NCBI GenBank assembly: GCA_030686995.1
Contig: CM060708.1
Span: 257,456,544-257,520,543 of the forward strand
DNA length: 64,000 nucleotides
DNA from: Artemisia argyi
Lineage: Eukaryota; Streptophyta; Magnoliopsida; Asterales; Asteraceae
Reading direction: 5' to 3'
Under the pieces are notes generated by a model. The model worked only from the letters and a program-made list of their open reading frames with translations, was not told the DNA's origin and searched no databases. Of the stretch, positions 1 to 11,157 are shown piece by piece; positions within the stretch are counted from its first letter, which is position 1, and every line of letters starts with the position of its first letter. Made by a program: the position numbers and the translations under genes.

Positions 1-420
1 GCGTCAAGACCAAATAGGTGACGCCGTCACCTCGCCGCCAAAACAATCCTCGGACTGCCTTGATCTACATCTGACGCCGTCAAGTACAAAACATTTCCAG
101 GCCGTCATGACTTTTACTCTTGACGCCCTACCTTCAAGACGCCGTCAAAACTCTTCTGGGTCGTCATGGAATTTTACTCTTGACGCCGTCAGGGAACTAC
201 TCTTGACGCCGTCATGCACTGTTCCCGGCATGGAAAATTAAGACTTTGGCGTTTTCTTCACTTTTATGCTCCAAAAACGTCCGAATTGCTTCCTTTTCCA
301 GATTTCACTCCCAAAGTACCTAAAATCACAAAAGGAACGATTTAGGGCAATATTTGATCAAATAAATTCGGATTCGGGCTTAAATGACCCCCTAAAAACG
401 GATCATTTTTTGCCTCATCA
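1..420 (-). repeat. 3' LTR of Ty3 element 1, partial
   Basis: It matches 6304-6723 almost base for base and ends in TGCCTCATCA, the counterpart of CGCCTCATCA at the end of the right LTR. Only the U3 side is in the window. It carries the same run of TGACGCCGTCA motifs as the right copy. Confidence 0.9.
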
Positions 421-1005
421 TATACCCTTACACTTGAGATTTGCTTGTCCTCAAGCAAATGCGCTTTTATTCTACTCAAAATACAAGTTAGGGGTCATTT
501 AACACTAATATAAAAGTAATTACAACAAATAATCGTTCCACTAAAGACCAATAGACAAGCACGGAGGTCATATACAAGCACCTCACAAATAGTGTTTAGA
601 TACTCACATCTCTCGGGTGTAATAAAGTGTAAATTACAATATGGAAACGGAAGATATCTCTCACTACCTGTCATAGCAAAATAGATTACCATAGGCTTGG
701 GAAAGGATCAAACCTCCACCACATGGCGTAAGCACCTAGGATAAACTATCAAAGAGGTCTTTTAAAGGGTTGTAACGTTAGGTGTAGGGATATGAAATAC
801 ACGGTTTTGTTGGATAAAGGAAGTTTTACTGGTGGCGAGTTAACAATCTTGGTTAATTACATGTACAATATGGCGTTGCTAAGCCAAGACTAGACTCGAC
901 TTAAGCTAATAAATGAAAAATAACAAAAACATAGAATGAAACGGGATGGTAGTCCGTATGTTTTTTTTTTTTCTCTTTTTCCTTTTTCTATTTTTTTCTT
1001 TTTCT

Positions 1006-1059
<54 letters not shown>

Positions 1060-2909
1060 ATACACTCTTACCCTACCATCCAAAATAATACATCATAGGG
1101 GTTGAACATTCCCCTTACACTTGAATTTTTACATACTTTACATTAAACTAATCTAATGACTCGAATTAAGAAAATCAAAACACTTGGAGCACTTTTAAGA
1201 TTAACGTACATATGGGGGTAATAAATGATGTTCTTCCCCATTACTCTATAAAATAAGTACTTACCCATGAGTCCCAATCGTCCCAAAACAATATGTACAA
1301 GGATATGACTCGACTTAGCAACCATGTAATCAATTAGATAGTTAACTTAGGGTTTAACAAATAACAATAATGCACTAAAAATGAGCGCATACAAGGAAGG
1401 CTAAGGCGATTTGGTTGTACATTTAAGTGGGGTGTAACAAATTCTTCCTTTAAGTAAAATGCTTAAAGTTAGAAACGAAAAGATAGGCTCGGAGGGGTGT
1501 ACTAGGGGTATCGTGTACTAAAAATGAGTACAACGCTAAGGTGTTTGGAAAAATTAGTTGACTTAACTAGTCAAGTAATATGACTTAAATGGTCAAATAA
1601 TTATAATACGGGTTTAACACAAGGGTAATCCTAATGCCTCTTATCATGTAGTAAATCCTACCATACGAATGTAGTCTCACTAGCGGTCTCGGGATGCATC
1701 ACTAACGCAAGTTCTAGAATCTAAATGCTACCGGTACACTCATAAGCACTAATAGTAAATGCTTTTCCTATCAAATCTAAAGGCGAACCTCACATATTTG
1801 GGTGGAAAATTTTTCTGAATGATACGGTTATGTGCTAGTCATACAATCTCCTATCCATGAGACGCTTGCTATGGCTAAAGTTTCACTCCTAAATGTTGTA
1901 AAAAATTTTAAATTTGGCGCTAAAATTGCACTAACAAGTATTTCTCATAGTTTTATTACACATCTACCATTAAACAAAACAAACTCAAGCGAAAGTGCAT
2001 ATGTAAGGTATCATCTTTTTACCCTCCCCTTACACTTAAGATGAACATTGTCCCCAATGTTCAAGTAAAGAATGTAAAAAGTGAAAAAGTAAAGAGAATG
2101 AAATCAAATACTCCCCTGATTCGCTCGGTATGGATAATAAGGTGGCCAGGTTAAATCTTCCTCCAAGAAAATGAACAATCAAAGCTTCCCTTCCAGAATA
2201 TAAATCATCTTCTTGTCATACATAACCTGTAAAACCTGACAAAATAGACAAGACAACCTCGCGTAAAATCGGCGGCATCCTATATAAGTTTCTAAATCCT
2301 AGAAAACAAGATAAGATATAATGCTTGTGGAATGAAGTTTGCAGATCTCCTGGAGATTATAAAACTTAATAATTCACAAAAACCATAAGACTCCGTTAGA
2401 AAAACAAAACAGGTAAAATTTCCAGATTTTAACTCCTGACGCCGTCAAGAGTAAACTCCTGACGCCGTCAGAATTGACCTGCAGAAATCCTTATGTTAAG
2501 TTTCCGGAAAATTTCTGGAAAAACTTGGTCCTACTTCCTGGAAAATCCTGCAAAACTTCATTATGACTCAATACAAGCATTTGACTCTAACAAATACGAA
2601 TATACATGTTCATTTAATATTGTGGAGAATCATGATCGGTTTGTTTCTTAAAAAAATATTTGGGGTTTCCCCTTACACTTATCTTTTGCAAAAATACCTT
2701 TAGGTGGAGTTAAGACTAGGCCAAAACAACAAAGTAAAGTATTTCCACTATTTAGTTTAGAAACGTGATCTACCAACAATAAAAATAAAGCATGCATACG
2801 GAAGCAAATAACAAACAAACAAATAAAATCACACAAAACATGGGTTGCCTCCCAAGAAGCGCTTTTCTTTATTTACGAGTCTTGTAGCTAGACTCAAGGT
2901 CATGGGTTA
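421..2909 (-). other. Non-coding 3' region of Ty3 element 1, with repeated polypurine-like tracts
   Basis: No gene is seen. The stretch is about 2.5 kb and closely matches 17404-20400 in Ty3 element 2. A T-rich run fills about 961-1057. The motif CCCTTACACTT occurs next to the LTR (about 425), near 1113, near 2028 and near 2671; on the element strand it reads AAGTGTAAGGG. The copy beside the LTR is in the right place to be the polypurine tract for plus-strand priming; the others may be extra tracts. Confidence 0.7.
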
Positions 2910-5146
2910 CTACGTGACCTCATCATTGGTTTCATTCTCTAGGTCGTCTTCTAAACCAGTTTTGTATTCCGGACCTAGTTGCAAGCATTCCTTGTAGAAA
3001 CCAAGCATTCTATTCTTTACATACTCTACTCCTCTACGTCTATCCTCCTCATTCCTATAATAAGCCGCTTGCTTGTGTTCCTTTTTGAAATTGGAGAGAA
3101 GGCGGTATTGCTCAATCTTGTAGGGCATTTGATAGGCAACCTCATCATTCTCTTCCTTAAATCTAACTATCCCTAAAGTCGGGTCATAACTCATCCTAGT
3201 GGCCTCAACAAATGGTTTTCCGAATATTACTTGGCTTAGGCAAGCATCTATCACCGGACGAATGTCTTCCACTATCATAAAATCGATCTCATAGGTGAGA
3301 TTCCCAATAATCACATGCAGTCCCTTCACTCTTCCTGCAAAATTACTTATCAGATTCTTACCGGGCATCATCCTAAAATCAAGTTGCTTCTTCATCACCC
3401 AATTGTAATAAGTCCTAGTCATGATGTTAACGGGGGATCTAGGGTCGATGTAAGCTTTCCATATATGCATGTGTCCGATATTGCATGGGATGTTAATGTT
3501 AGAGGGGTCTCCCATTTTGATAAGGGGTGTGCCGAAGATATATGGTCTCTCGGGACTATCGAATAAATCCTTATGGTACTCCCGTTCTTCCTCGGTGGGC
3601 AACTTATCAAAGTATTTTTCTATAGGCTCTACCTCCTCTAATTCCTCTTCCTTGTTAACCTCAACTTCCCTACTCTCATCCTTAATCTTGGCTTCTACTC
3701 TAACTTCATCCTTGTCACTCCTCTCTATCTCCTTATCTATCGGCTTAATGGTGACAACATTGACAAAGTGGACATGTTTGGATGATGAGGGGTCCTTAAT
3801 TTGGATTCCACTATTGGTGTCCCTAGTGTCCTTCCTAGGTGTGATTAACGCTTGGTTGTTGAGGGCTTTCAACAAGTTGTCAATCTTGTTGGTCATCTCC
3901 GTTTGTTGTTGGTTGAATTCGGTTTCAAACCTAGCTATGCGAGCTTCTTGAGATGCCATGAACTTTGACATCAATCCTTCAAAATTGTTGGTACTACCAT
4001 AGTTGTTAGAAGGATTGTTGTTGAAAGTACGGTTGGATAGTGGACCGTTTGGTTGGTAACGATTTGGTGGATTGGAAGAATTGGGTTGATTTTGTTTCCA
4101 CCTAAGGTTTGGGTGATTTTTCCATGAGGGGTTGTATGAATCACCGTAAGTGTTTGGCTCGGGCTTGAAAGTGTACCACTTATCTCCCGCTTCGTCGGTA
4201 CGCGTGGATGCGTAGTCCGCAAAAGCTGTTCCGGGGAGTTCCACACAATCACGAGTGTCGTGGGGACCACTACATAATCGCATGAAGAAGTGATTTTGTT
4301 CACTTGGCTTGAAGGCTTAGGAGCTTCGTAAGATTTCATGAGAAACTTGACTTGGTCCTCAAGTTCCATGATCCTACGGTCGGGAGTGCTAGAATTGTTC
4401 GAAGGCAAAGATATTGCCTTGACCGTTTTGTTCAAATCACGGGGATCATTCCAACTTTCGTTGTCATAGAGAGCAAGATCTTCTATGAGTTCCCATGATT
4501 GTTCCGCACTAAGATCACGTAGCTTACCACCGGCCGATTGGTCAATGGCTCGCCTCGTGGAGATGTCGATATGGTCATAAAAAATTTGGACTTGGAGACA
4601 AAGATCTATGCCATGATGAGGGACTTTTTGGAGTAAGTCCTTGAAACGAGTCCATGCTTCATAAAGAGATTCATTTTGACGTTGTTGGAACATCAAGTTG
4701 TCATTTCTAAACTTAGTAGTTCTCCCCGGTGGGAAAAATTGAGCAAGGAAGCGAGTGGTGAGATCATCCCATGTGGTGATGGATCCCGCGGGTAAACGCT
4801 CAAGCCATTGACTAGTTTGATCCCGTAGAGAGAATTGGAATAGGCGTAAACGGGTGGTCTCTCTAGTTTCAACACCTAGGTCTATGGAATCTACGATTTT
4901 GAGAAAGTCCTTAAGATGTTGGTTTGGATCTTCGGAACGAAGTCCATGGAATGCACATCCGCTTTGCACCAACCGGATGGTGTCGGATCGCAAGGGGGTC
5001 ACATTGGCTCCGGTGAGCTCAATGGTGTTTCGGTAGCCTTGGTGGCTAGGTTGGGAATATTCTCCTAAGGTTCGGGGCCTAAGGGGTTCTAATGGTGGGT
5101 TTTGTTGTGGTGGGATGACGGGTTCAAAGATGTTACCACCTTCCAT
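2910..5146 (-). pseudogene. Frameshifted gag with retropepsin-like region, Ty3 element 1
   Basis: The first frame starts at 5146 (MEGGNIFEPV). Its N-terminal half holds a retrotransposon gag domain with LFQFSLRDQTSQWLERLP and WDDLTTRFLAQFFP, followed by the LLQKVPHHG stretch. The reading continues in another frame from about 4283. That part has a zinc-knuckle-like spacing (CSGPHDTRDC), an Asn/Gln-rich linker, and a C-terminal block (GHMHIWKAYIDPRSPVNIMT, VIFGKPFVEATRMSYDP) placed like the aspartic protease region of Athila-type polyproteins. The canonical D-T/S-G triad is not clear: the block reads YIDPRSPVN. Loss of about one base near 4275 explains the frame change. From memory it resembles gag proteins annotated in Asteraceae. 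Function of the intact form is capsid assembly and RNA packaging. Confidence 0.82.
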
Positions 5147-5294
5147 GATGTCGGATGGTAAAGAGTTACGAACAAAAGCACAAAGAAATGAGATAGACTA
5201 AAGAAAACCTAAAAATAAAAATAAAATCTTACTAGAAAGGAATCTAGCAAGTAGACCTAATAAAAAGAAATTCTAACCTAGACAATAACTATTC

Positions 5295-5317
5295 CCCGGG
5301 CTGCGGCGCCAAAAACT
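5295..5317 (-). other. Primer binding site of Ty3 element 1 (tRNA-Asp type)
   Basis: On the element strand the bases after the 5' LTR read TTTTTGGCGCCG, then a GC-rich run close to GTTGCCGGGGA. TGGCGCCG is the complement of the 3' end of plant tRNA-Asp(GUC) as I know it. The distal half has a small insertion relative to a perfect match. The same sequence flanks the second Ty3 element at 21786-21810. Confidence 0.75.
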
Positions 5318-6723
5318 TGATGCGTGGGAATTGCACCAGGCTTTACCTCTCAAGGGATCTTGAGAAGCTTACAACCCCCACCAGGCAGTGTACCTGATCG
5401 TTGTAGTATAGTATAGTGACAAGTACCGGGGGATTGATCGTTCAGCTTAGGAATAGTGTCGCTAGGATTAGAAAACCTAAATACTAGTTCTAAAGGTGAG
5501 GGATGATTATTTTTGTGTTTTTATATTTTATGGAAAGCAAATTAAAATCTTGGGTTTGAAGGATTTGGGCGGAATTAGTTGCTATTCAACTAACCCAATA
5601 CTAAGATGCAATCAAAATGAAATACTAGAAATGAAAATAAACTAATTTATACTAAGGTTGTGAGCAGTAATTGGAGAAAATGTGTTTACTTAGATTTCAG
5701 TACTCCCTAGATATCTTTTACACGTTAATTACTTGTTATAATTGCATGGATGACGGATCGTATTCCTTAATACCATTCATGGGGTGGCACACATAACTCC
5801 CCAATTCTACGAGCTCTTATCTCCTCCTACACCATGCCCAGCACAACTATAGGGATTGTAAACAGTGGCTCATGCATTAAATACAACCAATAAAGACCTA
5901 TTGCGCGTTGGTTCATGTTTCTTAAGACGTTCAAGCATGTTACCAATTGGAGATCTGCCAGTTTTCTTAAGCCTAACATATAAATCATTCATCCAAGACA
6001 AGAATAAAAAAGTAATCAACACATAATCAATATCCAGGTTTCATTAGATCTAAGCAAACACAAGATAGATCTAGCCTAGCATGATGGAATTAAGACAAGA
6101 ACATGATATAGACAACCAACACATAGACATATTGATTGAATTAGAAGAACACTTATCTTGATTAATCATGCAAGGTATCAAGGGGTTGGAACCCTTGAAA
6201 AACCTGTAAAGTTACACCAAAATCGTACTTAGGGTTTCTCCCAAAACTTCTCTCTTTTAATGTGAAAAACTAGAAAACTATATATAGAAAAAGGAGTCTG
6301 ACGGCGTCAAGACCAAATAGGTGACGCCGTCACCTCGCCGCCAAAACAATCCTCGGACTGCCTAGATCTACATCTGACGCCGTCAAGTACAAAACATTTC
6401 CAGGCCGTCATGACTTTTACTCTTGACGCCCTACCTTCAAGACGCCGTCAAAACTCTTCTGGGTCGTCATGGAATTTTACTCTTAACGCCGTCAGGGAAC
6501 TACTCTTGACGCCGTCATGCACTGTTCCCAGCATGAAAAATTAAGACTTTGGCGTTTTCTTCACTTTTATGCTCCAAAAACGTCCGAATTGCTTCCTTTT
6601 CCAGATTTCATTCCCAAAGTACCTAAAATCATAAAAGGAACGATTTAGGGTAATATTTGATCAAATAAATTTGGATTCGGGCTTAAATTACCCCCTAAAA
6701 ACGGATCATATTTCGCCTCATCA
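5318..6723 (-). repeat. 5' LTR of Ty3 element 1
   Basis: 1406 bp, from TGATGCGTGG to CGCCTCATCA on the plus strand. Read on the element strand, U3 lies at the 6700 end and U5 at the 5318 end. It aligns end to end with 21811-23231. A tRNA-Asp-like segment lies in U5 at 5398-5425. Confidence 0.92.
6278..6530 (-). promoter_or_regulatory. LTR promoter: TGACGCCGTCA array and TATA box
   Basis: Between about 6298 and 6520 the motif TGACGCCGTCA, or a close variant, recurs several times along with lone TGACG/CGTCA half-sites. Reading leftward, CTATATATAG at 6278-6287 follows at once, the layout expected of U3 promoter elements upstream of a TATA box. TGACG is the core bound by plant TGA-class bZIP factors, so stress-type regulation is a reasonable inference. 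Confidence 0.65.
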
Positions 6724-8824
6724 GGTTATAAACGAGATGTTAAACGAACGAGTTGAGATGCTACGGTTATACATGAGATGTTAAACGAACGAGCCGATAT
6801 GATATCGTTATACATGAGATGTTAAACAGATGAGTCGAGATGCTACGGTTATACACGAGATGTTAAACGAACGAGCCGAGATGATATGGTTGTACATGAG
6901 ATGTTAAACCAATGAGCCGAGATGATATGGTTATACATGAGATGTTAAACAGATGAGTCGAGATGCTACGGTTATACACGAGATGTTAAACGAACGAACC
7001 GAGATGATATGGTTGTACATGAGATGTTAAACCAATGAGCTGAGATGCTATGGTTATACACAAGATATTAAACGAACGAGCCGAGATGCTACGGTTATAC
7101 ATGAGATGTTAAACGAACGAGCCGAGATGATATCGTTATACATGAGATGTTAAACGGATGAGTCAAGATGCTACGGTTATACACGAGATGTTAAACGAAC
7201 GAGCCAAGATGATATGGTTGTAAATGAGATGCTAAACCAATGAGCCGAGATGCTATGGTTATACACGAGATGTTAAACGAACAAGCCGAGATGATATGGT
7301 TGTACACGAGATGTTAAACGAACGAGCCAAGATGATATCGTTATATATGAGATGTTAAACGGATGAGTCGAGATGCTACGGTTATACACGAGATATTAAA
7401 CAAACGAGCCGAGATGCTATGGTTATACACGAGAAGTTAAACGAATGAGCCGAGATGCTATGGTTATACATGAGCTATTAAACAAACGAGCCGAGATGAT
7501 ACGGTTATACACGAGATGTTAAACGAACGAGCCGAGATGATAAGGTTGTACATGAGATGTTAAACCAATGAGCCGAGATGCTATGGTTATACACGAGATG
7601 TTAAACGAATGTGTCGAGATGCTACGGTTATACACGAGATGTTAAACGAACGAGTCGAGATGATATGGTTGTACACGCGATGTTAAACGGATGAGCCGAG
7701 ATGATATGGTTATACAGGAGATGTTAAATGAACGAGTCGAGATGCTATAGTTATACATGAGGTGTTAAACAGATGAGTCGAGATGCTACAATTATACACG
7801 AGATGTTAAACGAATGAGCCGAGATGATATGGTTGTACATGAGATGTTAAACCAACGAGCCGAGATGCTATGGTTATACACGAGATGTTAAACGAACGAG
7901 CCGAGATGCTACGGTTATACATGAGATGTTAAACGAACGAGCCGAGATGATATCGTTATACATGAGATGTTAAACGGATGAGTCGAGATGCTACGGTTAT
8001 ACACTAGATGTTAAACGAACGAGCCGAGATGATATGGTTGTACATGAGATGTTAAACCAATGAGCCGAGAAGATATGGTTATACATGAGATGTTAAACAG
8101 ATGAGTCGAGATGCTACGGTTATACACGAGATGTTAAACGAACGAGCCGAGATGATATGTTTGTACATGAGATGTTAAACCAACGAGCCGAGATGATATG
8201 GTTATACACGAGATGTTAAACGAACGAGCCGAGATGCTACGGTTATACATGAGATGTTAAACGAACAAGCCAAGATGATATCGTTATACATGAGATGTTA
8301 AACGGATGAGTCGAGATGCTACGGTTATACACGAGATGTTAAACAAACGAGCCGAGATGATATGGTTGTACATGAGATGTTAAACCAATGAGCCGAGATG
8401 CTATAGTTATACACGAGATGTTAAACGAACGAGCCGAGATGATATGGTTGTACACGAGATATTAAACGAACGAGCCGAGATGATATCGTTATACATGAGA
8501 TGTTAAACGGATGAGTCGAGATGCTACGGTTATACACGAGATGTTAAACGAATGAGCCGAGATGATATGGTTATACACGAGAAGTTAAACGAATGAGTCG
8601 AGATGCTATGGTTATACTGAGATGTTAAACGAACGATCCGAGATGCTATGGTTATACACGAGATGTTAAGCGAATGAGCCGAGATGATATGGTTATACAC
8701 GAGATGTTAAACGAACGAGCCAAGATGCTATGGTTATACACGAGATGTTAAACGAACGTGCCGAGATGATATGGTTATACGCGAGATGTTAAACGAAAGA
8801 GCCGAGATGCTATGGTTATACACG
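6724..8824. repeat. Tandem array of about 51 copies of a 41-bp unit
   Basis: The unit contains GATGTTAAACGAACGAGCC and GGTTATACACGA; successive GGTTAT starts are 41 bp apart. Units fall into a few variants (CTACGG, ATATCG, ATATGGTTG, CTATGG) that recur in blocks, so longer higher-order units exist. No ORF runs through it. The array starts directly at the LTR end of Ty3 element 1, which therefore inserted into it or at its edge. Confidence 0.95.
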
Positions 8825-8841
8825 ATTTTGTGAGAATATAT

Positions 8842-8877
8842 CAACAACAACAACAACATACCCAATCCTGCAAGAGC
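8842..8877 (-). mobile_element. 36-bp remnant of an RTE-type LINE or SINE 3' end
   Basis: The insert is (CAA)n followed by CATACCCAATC; its complement is the GGGTATGTTGTTGTTG tail typical of plant RTE LINEs and related SINEs. It is flanked by near-identical 17-18-bp repeats (GATTTGTGAGAATATAT) at 8824-8841 and 8878-8894, which fits a target duplication. Confidence 0.6.
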
Positions 8878-8886
8878 GATTTGTGA

Positions 8887-8888
<2 letters not shown>

Positions 8889-8953
<65 letters not shown>
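8889..8953. repeat. (AT)n microsatellite
   Basis: About 32 uninterrupted AT dinucleotides, starting inside the second copy of the LINE target duplication. Confidence 0.97.
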
Positions 8954-8956
<3 letters not shown>

Positions 8957-8979
8957 TAAAAAAAAAATTGTGGAGATAA

Positions 8980-9405
8980 TCCCGTGGACATGTCGCCGGG
9001 AAAAAACAGGCGGGAAAAAATCCCGCCATTCTATTGGCCAATACTTTACGATAATTAAGTAGCTACAATTATCCCGTCGACATGTCGACGGGAACGTGAA
9101 ACCAAACACAATAATTAACGTTAATCATACATTAATTAATCTTTGATTCGTGATTTATATTATCTCGTCGACATGTCGACGGGAACGTATTAGCGGGATA
9201 ATTTCGCGCCCAAGTTTGGGCAATTATTGAGGTTGAAAACTTTGACCAATATGTTCCCGTCGACATGTCGACGGGAGCATATCAACCCGAAAAATTCAAC
9301 GCGTTTAGCCTCGGTCAAACGTTTTTTTGTTGTTTTCTGCATATTCCCGACGACATTTTGTCGACGGGACGACGTTCGTCGCATGTTCTCATGTTTCTTG
9401 TAGTG
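8980..9405. mobile_element. Terminal and subterminal region of a CACTA (En/Spm-type) transposon
   Basis: TTTCTTGTAGTG at 9394-9405 is the complement of the CACTACAAGAAA terminus of plant CACTA elements. Inside it lie five copies of a palindrome with core CCCGTCGACATGTCGACGGG, starting at 8980, 9072, 9163, 9255 and 9345. Repeated subterminal motifs are the binding sites of the TnpA-type protein in this superfamily. The opposite end was not found, so the element is either truncated or its other end is disrupted. It lies directly against a Copia relic. Confidence 0.7.
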
Positions 9406-9409
9406 TGAT

Positions 9410-10080
9410 AAGAGTGGAAAACAATAATGGGGAATGTAATTCCCGAAGTAGATTACGAATCAAAGTAGTCTCAGCTACAATATTGGCAACACCACTGTAT
9501 TCAGCCTAAACTCGATCAAGATATGGTCTGCTGGCGCTTAGAAGACCAAAAAAGGAGATTATTACCTAAAAATACAAAGTAACCCGAAGTAGATAGTGGA
9601 GTACAAAAGCTACCCGCCCAATCAATATCATAATATGCAATAAGAGAACCACTAGAGGAAGCAAGCAACTGTTCCAAACTTCGAAGTACCGCGAAGACAC
9701 TAGAGAATGCACTTGAGAACCGCCAAATGAGGCTCCCGAGGGTCATGCATATAAGGCTTATTTGTTGAACCGAATGAGAAATATCGGAAGGAGTAAATGT
9801 AAGATACTGCAAACCGCCTGCAAGATTTCGGTATAATGTAGGATCCGAAACATGATCTCCGTCAGGACCAAGCTTGGACTCCGTATGAACATGAGTTTGG
9901 GTAGGATTAATGCCATTAGGTGCCAATAAAATAGTCGGGGATGAGGATGATGAGTCAATTTGTGTTTTATCCATGTGTCCAAAATCTTTTAATTCACTTT
10001 ATTCCAACAATAACATTGTCTTTATTTTGAAAGGGGATTGGTACAACGAATAATTTTTGCAATTTGCTTATAAACGACTA
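9410..10080 (-). pseudogene. Copia pol relic (RT end and RNase H start)
   Basis: A 152-residue open frame at 9516-9974 reads DPTLYRNLAGGLQYLTFTPS, then a degraded stretch, then SLIAYYDIDWAGSFCTPLST and LLFWSSKRQ. These are the RT-to-RNase H junction motifs of Ty1/Copia pol. There is no start, no YVDD motif and no LTR pair. The same family recurs at 13150-14800. Confidence 0.75.
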
Positions 10081-10329
10081 TCTAAACATTTTATAACCAA
10101 CAAAATAGTTACATCCATGTATATTCTTTTCTCTTAAGTTGGTCTTGAAACAATATATATTGATGTTACTTTTCCCTCTTTTTAAGAAAATTTTCTCTTT
10201 CTTTTCTTAAAAATAAACTTAAGAACAAAATAAAAAATAATAATAAATAAATAAAAAAAATAAAGAAAGAAAAAAAATTATTTTCTTTTCTTTTCCCTCA
10301 AATTTTAACTAAAAACACAATTAAAAAAA
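10081..10329. other. AT-rich unassigned stretch
   Basis: Purine-rich low-complexity DNA (AATAATAAATAAA-like runs). No gene or repeat boundary recognised. Confidence 0.5.
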
Positions 10330-11157
10330 GTGGATAAAATTTTAAGACAAACTGAAATAATATTAATGTCGACTACTAAAATAGTATGGAACAGCCGCGC
10401 GAGCAAGAATAGTATTTTATAAAAGTGTTGGAATGACTGATCAAAAAGATACTTGAAAGACAATGTGTTCCCCATTATATTAATCAAATGGTTGAGAAAG
10501 AATGTTCCTTACATCGGGCACATACTATAGCGTCTCTGAAAATGTAAAACTTATACAGTAATATCTTAAGACTTAACTTTACCTAAAAGAAATTTTCTAA
10601 GCCAAGCAGGAAAGCATAGCAGTTTATTTAAGATTCGATGCAAAAATCGTCGACATGGTTTAATTAACTTTATTAGATAAAGTTGTAGTTTTCTGGAAAG
10701 TAATGTTACACAGAAATACTCTATTAGATAAAGTTGTTATTTTCTAGAAAGTAAACTCTCACACATATACTCTAGAAGACACCGGCCTTTCAGGAAAAAA
10801 AAATTGAATGTAGACACCAACCTTAGATTGAATGGGTTAGAAACTAAATAGTGTATATATTTTAATATTTCGAACGCTGATAATTTTCAATTGATGTTTT
10901 TTGTTTAGCTAGAATTCTAAATAGTATAAATGCCATGCAACTAACAATTTAAACATTAAGAATTGAGCAATTGAATTTCTCTTGTGAGAATAGGCACATC
11001 GAGAGAAACGAAAAGCAAAATAAACATTTCGAATGTGGGCAAATCATGCAACATGGATCGAGCGTGAAAAATATAATTAGTTAATTTAGGGGTAAAATTA
11101 TATGTTAATTTAAATTACAAGGAGCCAGCCAACCTATATGTGTGACTAATCTCCGTT
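10330..11157 (+). repeat. Duplicate of the LOR 5' flank
   Basis: It aligns with 48063-48828 with small indels, for example ACAAACTGAAATAATATTAA, CCCCATTATATTAATCAAATG and AAGAATTGA blocks in the same order. At 11139 it also matches the sequence right of the TRIM in the intact locus (50133 onward, TATGTGTG-CTAATCT). It therefore shows the locus before the TRIM inserted. The LOR promoter and exon 1 are missing here. Confidence 0.85.

Larger units (their letters stand above)
1..6723 (-). mobile_element. Gag-only Ty3 (Athila-like) LTR retrotransposon 1, truncated by window start
   Basis: Direct repeats at 1-420 and 6304-6723 are the shared ends of two LTRs; about 11 differences in 420 positions by eye, mostly transitions. 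The complete LTR on the right has TGATG...CATCA ends. A tRNA-Asp-like primer site abuts it, and a gag ORF reads leftward, so the element is on the minus strand. Between the gag stop and the left LTR there are 2.5 kb with no reverse transcriptase or integrase, so it must rely on another element's polymerase (TR-GAG type). The right flank is the 41-bp tandem array; the left flank is outside the window, so the target duplication cannot be tested. Confidence 0.88.

Noticed and set aside
5398..5440. A tRNA-Asp gene
   Set aside because: Only the 5' part is present; the anticodon and T-arms are missing and the segment is within an LTR.
6724..8824. CRISPR-like regular repeats
   Set aside because: The 41-bp units abut without unique spacers and the setting is a plant genome; it is a tandem satellite.
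8816..9109. ORFs with poly(Ile-Tyr)
   Set aside because: Encoded by the (AT)n microsatellite; no coding signal.
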